Part shown: positions 33,441-38,612 of the stretch, piece by piece
Layout: each line of letters starts with the position of its first letter
Numbering within the stretch: position 1 is the stretch's first letter
Source of the DNA: Chthoniobacter flavus
Lineage (GTDB): Bacteria; Verrucomicrobiota; Verrucomicrobiia; Chthoniobacterales; Terrimicrobiaceae
Direction: 5' to 3'
NCBI GenBank assembly: GCA_020718585.1
Contig: DYRS01000003.1
Location: 6,716-45,327 of the forward strand
DNA length: 38,612 nucleotides
Notes under the pieces: generated by a model
Seen by the model: only the letters and a program-made list of their open reading frames with translations
Told to the model about the DNA's origin: nothing
Database searches by the model: none
Made by a program: the position numbers and the translations under genes

Positions 33441-33929
33441 TTAAAACGGGATGTCGTCGCCTTCCTCGGCCGGTGACGCCGACTGCGAGGGGGCGGGGGC
33501 GGACTGGCGGGGCGGGGCGGAGCGCTGCTGCTGGCGGGGTTCGCGCGGTTCATAATGACCGCCGTGCTCGGACTCGCCGCCGCCGGAGCCGCCGGGACGG
33601 GCACCGAGGAATTGGAAGTTTTCTCCGACGACCCGCAGCTTGCTGCGTTTTTGTCCGCTCTGCTTGTCGTCCCATGTGTCGAAATGGAGCCGACCCTCGA
33701 CGTAGATTGATCGGCCTTTTTTCACATGCTCGCCGATCGTCTCGGCCTGACGTCCCCAGAACGTAACCTCGACGAACGTGACGTCCTCGCGCTTTTCGCC
33801 GTTGTCGAGCGTGTAGCTGCGGTTGATCGCCATGCCGATGTCGGTCACGGCGCTGCCCTTGGGGGTGAATTTGACCTCCGGGTCGCGGGTCACGTTGCCG
33901 ATGAGAATGACTTTGTTGACGTTGGCCAT
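33441..33929 (-). CDS. ssb: Single-stranded DNA-binding protein
   Basis: A 162-residue SSB: OB-fold start MANVNKVILIGNVTRDPEVKF, then VTFVEVTFWGRQAETIGEHVKKGRSIYVEGRL, and a Gly/Gln/Pro-rich disordered tail ending in the partner-binding tip EEGDDIPF. It coats single-stranded DNA in replication and repair. It follows rpsF by 12 nt, the common rpsF-ssb pairing, but rpsR and rplI, which often come next, are replaced by the LolC/E gene. Confidence 0.95.
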   Translation of the reverse strand: MANVNKVILIGNVTRDPEVKFTPKGSAVTDIGMAINRSYTLDNGEKREDVTFVEVTFWGRQAETIGEHVKKGRSIYVEGRLHFDTWDDKQSGQKRSKLRVVGENFQFLGARPGGSGGGESEHGGHYEPREPRQQQRSAPPRQSAPAPSQSASPAEEGDDIPF

Positions 33930-33941
33930 GGCGTGCGGGAA

Positions 33942-34250
33942 TTAGGCGGCTGCGGGGTTTTTCTTGGCGGGGAGCTGCAGGTAATTCTGCAGGAGGATGT
34001 CCGCGTCCAGCTTCAACTTCTTTTGTAGCTTGTCAATCGTCGAAGGCTCGGCCTCGAAGACAAAATTGACATAGTAGGCACTCTTCGTGTGGTGCGATTC
34101 ATAGGCGAGCTCGCGCTTTTCGAGCCTCTGGACCTGTTCGATGACAGCTCCTTCGGCGGCGAGCACTTTTTCAAGGCGCTCGATGGTTTCTTTCGCGGTG
34201 TCTTCCTTCCCCCGTGTGTCGAGGGCCAGCAGGGCTTCGTAACGTTTCAT
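33942..34250 (-). CDS. rpsF: 30S ribosomal protein S6
   Basis: Small-subunit ribosomal protein of 102 residues: MKRYEALLALDTRGKEDTAKETIERLEKVL, LEKRELAYESHHTKSAYYVNFVFEAEP and a short Lys/Ala tail fit bS6. The start codon overlaps the pth stop (ATGA). The leader AACCAAAAAAACAC is A-rich and has no Shine-Dalgarno, which makes SD-independent initiation likely, or coupling to pth. Confidence 0.93.
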   Translation of the reverse strand: MKRYEALLALDTRGKEDTAKETIERLEKVLAAEGAVIEQVQRLEKRELAYESHHTKSAYYVNFVFEAEPSTIDKLQKKLKLDADILLQNYLQLPAKKNPAAA

Positions 34251-34822
34251 GTGTTTTTTTGGTTGAATTGATTCATGGCGGCCTCGAGGCCGTGTGCGTT
34301 GGAAAATTCGAATGCGTCGGCCGCGCGCTGGACCGCCGCTCCGAGTGCTGTGCGCTCGGATTCCTCGAACCGACCGAGGACATGGTCGTGGAGCGGACGT
34401 CCGTCGGGCGCGCCGATCCCGACGCGGATGCGCGGGACGGACTCGGAACCGAGGTGAACAAGCACCGACTCGAGACCGTGGTGGCCGCCGGCCGTGCCCG
34501 ATGGGCGGAGCCGGACCGCGCCGAGCGGGAGCGAGGCGTCGTCAATCACGACCATGACCTCCTCTCGCCGGAGCTTGAAATACCGGGCGTATTCGCCGAC
34601 CGCCTCGCCGCTCAAATTCATGAACGTCTGCGGCTTCAAAATCGCGCGCCCGCCGCACTGGGCGAGTTCGGAATTCCATTTCGCGCTGAACGCGAACGCG
34701 CAGGCCGCCCGACGGGCGAGTTCGTCCGCAACGAGAAAACCGACATTGTGCCGCGTCCCCACGTATTCGCGTCCCGGATTGCCCAGGCCGACGACGAGAC
34801 GAAAGACCGCGGAGGATTCCAC
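34247..34822 (-). CDS. pth: Peptidyl-tRNA hydrolase
   Basis: Releases tRNA from stalled peptidyl-tRNA. The 191-residue protein has GLGNPGREYVGTRHNVGF (Asn15 and catalytic His25), LKPQTFMNLSGEAV (Asn69) and VVIDDASLPLGAVRLRP (catalytic Asp). One oddity: the usual GGHNGL loop reads GGHHGL, so the residue equivalent to E. coli Asn114 is His115; I checked the codon (CAC) on the DNA. The stop overlaps the rpsF start and it begins 12 nt after the rplY stop. Confidence 0.93.
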   Translation of the reverse strand: MESSAVFRLVVGLGNPGREYVGTRHNVGFLVADELARRAACAFAFSAKWNSELAQCGGRAILKPQTFMNLSGEAVGEYARYFKLRREEVMVVIDDASLPLGAVRLRPSGTAGGHHGLESVLVHLGSESVPRIRVGIGAPDGRPLHDHVLGRFEESERTALGAAVQRAADAFEFSNAHGLEAAMNQFNQKNT

Positions 34823-34834
34823 GCGCGGGGATGG

Positions 34835-35500
34835 CTACTTCTTCTCCCCGGCGGCAGCCGCCTCGGGCTTTTTCTCTTTGAGAACCTCGGGAGATTCCGC
34901 TGCAGCGGCGGCGACCGACTCTTCGGCAACCTTCGGCTCAGCAACGATGAAAACCGTGAGGTCGGCGTCGTCCTCGGCGGTGACGCCAGCAGGAAGCGGG
35001 AGGTCGCGGACGTGGATCGAGTCGCCGACCTTGAGGTGCGTGATATCCACCCGGATGATCTCGGGAAGGTTCTGCGGAAGGCAGCGGATCGAAAGCGTGC
35101 GGATACTTTGCTCAAGGAGCCCGCCGAAGCTCTTGACGCCCTCGGATTCTCCGAACGGTTCGACGACGATATCCGTGGAAATCTCCTCGGTCATCGAGAC
35201 CGCATGGAAATCCACATGGACGATCCCGGTGCGCAGCGGATGCCGCTGGATCTCCTGAATGAGCGAAAGCCGGTTCGTCATTTTCCCGTTCTCCTCGATC
35301 TCGAGATCCACGAGAATGTTCTCGCCGACCGCGTGGGAGAGGAGAGCTTGGAGATCGCGCTGCGAGACCTCGAGATTGGCGGGTTCGACGTGGGATCCGT
35401 AGATGACGGCGGGGACGCCGCCGCGCGCGCGGACCTGTTTGACCGCGTTGCGGCCGCTTTCGGGGCGGGGGCGCGCGGAGAGTTTTACTTGCTTTGCCAT
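34835..35500 (-). CDS. rplY: 50S ribosomal protein L25, CTC-type
   Basis: Binds 5S rRNA. The 221-residue protein has an L25 domain (residues about 1-95, SARPRPESGRNAVKQVRARGGVPAVIYGS) plus the C-terminal beta domain of the long CTC/TL5 form (about 100-185), then an Ala/Glu/Lys tail (AAAAESPEVLKEKK). The leader TAAAAAAACATTT before the ATG contains the stop of prs and an A-run but no Shine-Dalgarno. The rplY-pth order is common in bacteria. Confidence 0.94.
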   Translation of the reverse strand: MAKQVKLSARPRPESGRNAVKQVRARGGVPAVIYGSHVEPANLEVSQRDLQALLSHAVGENILVDLEIEENGKMTNRLSLIQEIQRHPLRTGIVHVDFHAVSMTEEISTDIVVEPFGESEGVKSFGGLLEQSIRTLSIRCLPQNLPEIIRVDITHLKVGDSIHVRDLPLPAGVTAEDDADLTVFIVAEPKVAEESVAAAAAESPEVLKEKKPEAAAAGEKK

Positions 35501-35510
35501 AAATGTTTTT

Positions 35511-36470
35511 TTAGTTCGATTTCAGTTCAAAAAGCGAGCTCACCGACTCATCGTCGTGAATCCGCCGTATGCCTTCGCCGAGCAACTCGGCGACCGACAG
35601 CACCTTGACCCGCCGGTCGGACGTTGTGTGGACCGGCACGCTGTCGGTGGTGATTAGCTCCTTGATTTCGGAGTCTTTCAATCGCTCGACCGCCATATCT
35701 GTCAGGACCGTGTGCGAAACGCCAGCATAAATATCGAGCGCGCCGTGCGACCGCAGCATTTTCGCCGCGCTGGTGAGCGTGCCAGCCGTCTCGGTGAGGT
35801 CATCCACGATGAGCACATTTTTCCCCGCGACCTCGCCGATGACGTGCGAGGCCTCGGTCTCGACCGCGCTGACGCGCCGCTTGACGACGATCGCGAGTTG
35901 CGCGCCGAGTGCCTGCGCGTAGGCGGAAGCCATCTTAACTCCGCCGACGTCGGGGGAGACGACGACGAGGTTTTCAAGGTTGAGTTTGTGGAGGTGCTGG
36001 ACCATGACCGGGCGCGCGTGCAGGTGGTCCACCGGGATGTCGAAGAACCCCTGGAGCTGCTGCGCGTGGAGGTCCATCGTGAGCACGCGGTTCACGCCGG
36101 CCGCGACGAGAAGGTTCGCAACGAGCTTGGCCGTGATCGGCACCCTCGGCTGGTCCTTGCGGTCTTGCCGCGCGTATCCGAAGAACGGAAGCACGGAGGT
36201 GATACGTGCCGCGCTCGCCCGCCGTGCGGCGTCCACGAGAATCAGCAGCTCCATCAGGTTCTGGTTCGTGGGCGGACAGGTCGGCTGGATGATGAAGACA
36301 TCGCGGCCGCGGATGTTGTCGTTGATTTTGACGTAGGTCTCGCCGTCGGGAAACGAACTCACCGATGCGTCGGCGAGCTTCACTTCGAGAAAATCGCAGA
36401 TGTCTCTCGCGAGTGCCGGATGCGCGTTTCCGGTGAAGATTTTCATCTCGAGGTTCGACGGACGGATCAT
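35511..36470 (-). CDS. prs: Ribose-phosphate pyrophosphokinase
   Basis: Makes PRPP from ribose-5-phosphate and ATP. The 319-residue sequence shows SFPDGETYVKINDNIRGRDVFIIQPT, FFGYARQDRKDQPRVPITAKL, MDLHAQQLQGFFDIPVDHLHA and the PRPP-binding loop VLIVDDLTETAGTL, all as in class I enzymes. I chose the ATG at 36470; MKIFTGNAHP at 36446 is an equally plausible start, and the track start at 36599 runs into the secreted-protein gene. The leader carries an A-run (CCAAAAAATC) and no Shine-Dalgarno. It is 23 nt after the gene upstream and 10 nt before rplY. Confidence 0.95.
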   Translation of the reverse strand: MIRPSNLEMKIFTGNAHPALARDICDFLEVKLADASVSSFPDGETYVKINDNIRGRDVFIIQPTCPPTNQNLMELLILVDAARRASAARITSVLPFFGYARQDRKDQPRVPITAKLVANLLVAAGVNRVLTMDLHAQQLQGFFDIPVDHLHARPVMVQHLHKLNLENLVVVSPDVGGVKMASAYAQALGAQLAIVVKRRVSAVETEASHVIGEVAGKNVLIVDDLTETAGTLTSAAKMLRSHGALDIYAGVSHTVLTDMAVERLKDSEIKELITTDSVPVHTTSDRRVKVLSVAELLGEGIRRIHDDESVSSLFELKSN

Positions 36471-36493
36471 GATTTTTTGGAGGCGGGCGGCGG

Positions 36494-37123
36494 TTATTCG
36501 GCGACCGGCTCGGGCGCGGGCGGCAGGTTGAGCGGGATCGTCGGCTCGATTCGCGATTGGGCGAGGCGCGCGATATACGCGCTCTCCAAAACGTCGCACC
36601 TCGCTGAAAGTTCCTTGTCCGTTTTTTTCATTTTTTTGAAAAGCAGCCGGTAATACTCGCGGAGCGCGGAGCGCTCGTCCTCGAACGTTTTTGCGGATTT
36701 CGCTTGTTCCTTGAGGGCGACGACGGCGGGATCTTTTTCGATCTCGGTGCGAACCTCTTGGTAGCGGATCTTGATTTTTCGGTCGAGCTCCGCCGCACTC
36801 GGGCCGGTCGGGGGCGCGGGCGGCGCGGATGCGTCGTCAGGAATCACCGCGTTCGGGTCGGCGAATGCCGAGTCGGGAAGCGATGCGTCAAGGGCCGGCT
36901 TCGGAACGTCGGATTCAGAGACCATTGGGGGCTCGGCCGCGCCGGCGTCGGGAGGCAGCGGGATCACGTCTTCTTCGGCAACCTTGGCCGCCGGGCTCGC
37001 GGCAGGAGATGCCGACGAGGATCCCGCCGGCGTCACCGAGACTTCGGGAGTGGGCGAGGAAACCGGTGGCGGATCCTGCGCGAGGAGCGGGACGGCAAGA
37101 AATAGGAACAGAAAATAATACAT
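36494..37123 (-). CDS. Small secreted Pro/Ala-rich protein of unknown function
   Basis: A 209-residue exported protein I do not recognise. A signal peptide MYYFLFLFLAVPLLAQ is followed by a long low-complexity Pro/Ser/Ala/Asp linker (about 20-120, including PPVSSPTPEVSVTPAG), then a charged helical part (about 120-190, ELDRKIKIRYQEVRTEIEKD...EYYRLLFKKMKKTDKELSAR) and a Pro-rich tail PPAPEPVAE. The start ATG at 37123 suits the signal peptide; the long track ORF upstream is a shadow of pabB. Position just before prs suggests co-transcription with the translation block. The helical part could bind another envelope protein, which is speculation. Confidence 0.7.
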   Translation of the reverse strand: MYYFLFLFLAVPLLAQDPPPVSSPTPEVSVTPAGSSSASPAASPAAKVAEEDVIPLPPDAGAAEPPMVSESDVPKPALDASLPDSAFADPNAVIPDDASAPPAPPTGPSAAELDRKIKIRYQEVRTEIEKDPAVVALKEQAKSAKTFEDERSALREYYRLLFKKMKKTDKELSARCDVLESAYIARLAQSRIEPTIPLNLPPAPEPVAE

Positions 37124-37155
37124 CGTGTGTGCGGCGGATGCGGCGAACTTGAAAT

Positions 37156-37175
37156 GAGAGCAAATTTGCACTCTC
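37156..37175. promoter_or_regulatory. Imperfect palindrome in the divergent region before pabB
   Basis: GAGAGCAAATTTGCACTCTC contains the perfect palindrome GCAAATTTGC (37160-37169), flanked by GAGA and CTCTC arms offset by one base. It is AT-rich within GC-rich DNA and lies between the divergent secreted-protein and pabB genes, as an operator would. No known regulator can be named. Confidence 0.35.
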
Positions 37176-37186
37176 TTGGCAAGCGC

Positions 37187-38374
37187 ATGCATCACCGTGC
37201 CGGACAGAATTTTCAAATCATCGAAGCCGCCCGCGCGATGCGGCGGCGGCGGGGATTCGTTTTTCTTGATTCGGGATCGCCCGGAGACGCGGGGATTTCG
37301 CTTCTGGCGTGCGAACCGGACCTGGTGATTTCTGGAGCCGGATCGGGAGACGACTGGGGCCGGCTGGAGAGCGAACTCGACCGGCGTCGGGACGCCGGGT
37401 GCCCGCACGGGGCGGCGGTCGGGCATGTGGACTTCGATGGGAATTTCCATTTCGGATTCTACGACCAGCCGCACAGTTTTTTTCATGGGGAGGCACGCTG
37501 GGAGAATCCGCCGGCGGCATTCGATGCCGGCGGGGCCGGGCCTGAGCGGGCGCTGAAATTCCGTCCGAGTCTCGCGCGGGAGGACTTTTTGGCGATGGTC
37601 TCGGCCGCTCGGGAACTCATTGCGGCGGGGGATATCTACCAGGTCTGTCTTTCGCATCCGTTCGAGGCGGACGCCGCCGGCTGCGACGCGTGGCAGTTTT
37701 TCGAGCGGCTTCGCGAGCGGTCGCCGGCACCGTATTCCGCGTTTCTCGACACCGGTAAATTCCAGATCGCCTCGGCCTCGCCGGAATGTTTTCTGCACAT
37801 GGACGGGCGCGCGGTCGAGACGCGTCCGATCAAGGGGACGCGCCCGCGGAGGAGCGATCCGGGCGGCGACAGGCAGAGCGTGGACGATCTCGTGACCTCG
37901 CCGAAGGAGGTCGCAGAGCTCGTGATGATCACCGACCTCGAGCGCAACGACCTCGGGCGGGTCTGCGAATTTGGCAGCGTGTGCGTCGCCGACATGCTCC
38001 GCCTCGAGTGCTACGAGCAGGTTTTTCACATGGTTTCGACCGTGCGCGGGACGCTTCGCGCGGACGTCAGCCATGTGCGTGCGCTTCGGGAATGCTTCCC
38101 TGGCGGCTCGATCTCCGGCGCGCCAAAAAAGCGCGCCCTGGAAATTATCCGCTCGCTCGAACCCTTCCCTCGCGGGCTCTACACCGGCGTGATCGGGTAT
38201 TTCGGATACGCCGGTGCCAGCCGGTTTTCGATTGCGATCCGCACGGCGGTCTTCAGCGGCGGGCGCGCGACGTTCCATGTCGGAGCGGGAATCGTCGCCG
38301 ACTCGGTTCCCGAAATGGAATGGCAGGAGACGCTCGACAAAGCTGCCGGACTCCTTCTTGCCGCCAGCCCGTAG
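37187..38374 (+). CDS. pabB: Aminodeoxychorismate synthase component I
   Basis: A 395-residue chorismate-using enzyme leading to p-aminobenzoate and folate. The catalytic region shows AAGDIYQVCLSHPFEA, ASASPECFLHMDGRAVETRPIKGTRPR, EVAELVMITDLERNDLGRVC, FPGGSISGAPKKRALEII and VGAGIVADSVPEMEWQET. The PIKGT lysine is the mark of PabB rather than TrpE, which has PIAGT. Start chosen at the ATG at 37187: the preceding in-frame codons (from 37154) are AT-rich and cover a palindrome. The N-terminal part is shorter than in E. coli PabB. It converges on a small membrane ORF. Confidence 0.92.
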   Translation: MHHRAGQNFQIIEAARAMRRRRGFVFLDSGSPGDAGISLLACEPDLVISGAGSGDDWGRLESELDRRRDAGCPHGAAVGHVDFDGNFHFGFYDQPHSFFHGEARWENPPAAFDAGGAGPERALKFRPSLAREDFLAMVSAARELIAAGDIYQVCLSHPFEADAAGCDAWQFFERLRERSPAPYSAFLDTGKFQIASASPECFLHMDGRAVETRPIKGTRPRRSDPGGDRQSVDDLVTSPKEVAELVMITDLERNDLGRVCEFGSVCVADMLRLECYEQVFHMVSTVRGTLRADVSHVRALRECFPGGSISGAPKKRALEIIRSLEPFPRGLYTGVIGYFGYAGASRFSIAIRTAVFSGGRATFHVGAGIVADSVPEMEWQETLDKAAGLLLAASP

Positions 38375-38423
38375 GGCGTTGCTCTGAAAGCCCCCTCGTT
38401 GGCAAAGGGCAACCAATGGGAGG

Positions 38424-38522
38424 TCAGGCGGTGATGAGCAGCCAAACCCCGCCGGCAAAAACCAGAATCCCGCAGACGAATTTCACGACCCGGACACCTT
38501 GTGATTTCTCGTTCCTGTTCAT
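38424..38522 (-). CDS. Possible 32-residue single-pass membrane protein
   Basis: Too short for the ORF track. The frame from ATG at 38522 reads a basic start MNRNEKSQGVRVVKF, then one hydrophobic helix VCGILVFAGGVWLLI and ends TA. The composition (Lys/Arg before, hydrophobic after, stop at once) is like real small membrane proteins, but no Shine-Dalgarno or relative is known to me. It sits 49 nt from the pabB stop on the opposite strand. Confidence 0.4.
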   Translation of the reverse strand: MNRNEKSQGVRVVKFVCGILVFAGGVWLLITA

Positions 38523-38612
38523 ACACAGATGCGGGCGCAAAAAGGCCAAAAACGGGATGATTTCGCATCGCAACTCATTGACTATCAACATGCGTGATTT
38601 TCGGGAAATGCC

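Noticed and set aside
37192-38458. N-terminal extension of the minus-strand ORF at 36494-38458
   Set aside because: Antisense to pabB; the signal peptide at 37123 marks the true start.
38590-38612. Possible new plus-strand gene start (MRDFREM) at the right edge
   Set aside because: Only seven codons are visible and there is no supporting signal.
1-38612. tRNA, rRNA, CRISPR arrays, transposases and attachment sites
   Set aside because: I looked for T-loop-like GGTTCGANTCC blocks, regularly spaced repeats and transposase-type proteins and found none I could support.

Overview
The window looks like a chromosomal segment of a GC-rich, Gram-negative member of the Verrucomicrobiota. The reasons are: (i) a five-gene block whose order and proteins match the Akkermansia muciniphila Amuc_1102-1101-1100-1099-1098 pilus/secretin-type locus; (ii) outer-membrane genes (lpxA, an AsmA-like protein, a LolC/E permease); and (iii) starts that almost never carry a Shine-Dalgarno sequence. 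No tRNA, rRNA, CRISPR array or transposase was seen. Protein names come from reading the translations by eye; no database search was run. Where I chose a start different from the ORF track, the entry says so.

Layout. 1-6372 (minus): secretin (cut by the left edge), an EF-hand-loop membrane protein, an Amuc_1100-like protein, a PilM-PilN fusion and an Amuc_1102-like secreted protein; the two middle junctions are very tight. 6584-7270 (minus): PHP phosphoesterase. 7325-9942 (plus): a DUF1802 gene coupled to a large PLP-dependent arginine/lysine/ornithine decarboxylase. 10190-11150 (plus): a membrane-anchored coiled-coil protein overlapping a tiny lipoprotein. 11274-17590 (minus): DUF2851, TIGR03790 and a 1093-residue NRPS-like protein that has lost its catalytic motifs and its carrier domain. 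17598-18867 (minus): a BglII-family restriction endonuclease overlapping an MT-A70 adenine methyltransferase, visibly less GC-rich than its surroundings. 18936-20069 (minus): ilvD with a large in-frame internal deletion. 20136-22775 (minus): pyruvate kinase and thymidine phosphorylase, abutting. 22916-26207 (minus): SDR, polyprenyl diphosphate synthase, radC and lpxA, all overlapping or nearly so. 26223-27493 (plus): cupin and ribF. 27527-33429 (minus): adenylate cyclase, AsmA-like protein and LolC/E-like permease. 33441-37123 (minus): ssb, rpsF, pth, rplY, prs and a small secreted protein. 37187-38374 (plus): pabB. A 32-residue membrane ORF lies near the right edge.

How the genes fit together. 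The left operon should build an envelope-spanning machine: a PilM-like cytoplasmic actin-fold protein fused to its inner-membrane partner, two single-pass periplasmic proteins, a secreted protein and an outer-membrane secretin. The right half is mostly housekeeping (translation, PRPP, FAD, folate precursor, isoprenoid, LPS and lipoprotein trafficking). The 11-20 kb zone is the odd part: a catalytically empty NRPS-like protein next to two conserved genes of unknown function, a likely acquired restriction-modification pair ending 7 nt before the NRPS-like start, and a shortened ilvD. This is the part most worth following up.

Limits. Positions inside proteins are approximate unless a residue number is given. 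GC statements are by eye. Promoter and operator calls are weak. No stretch longer than about 250 nt lacks a gene.
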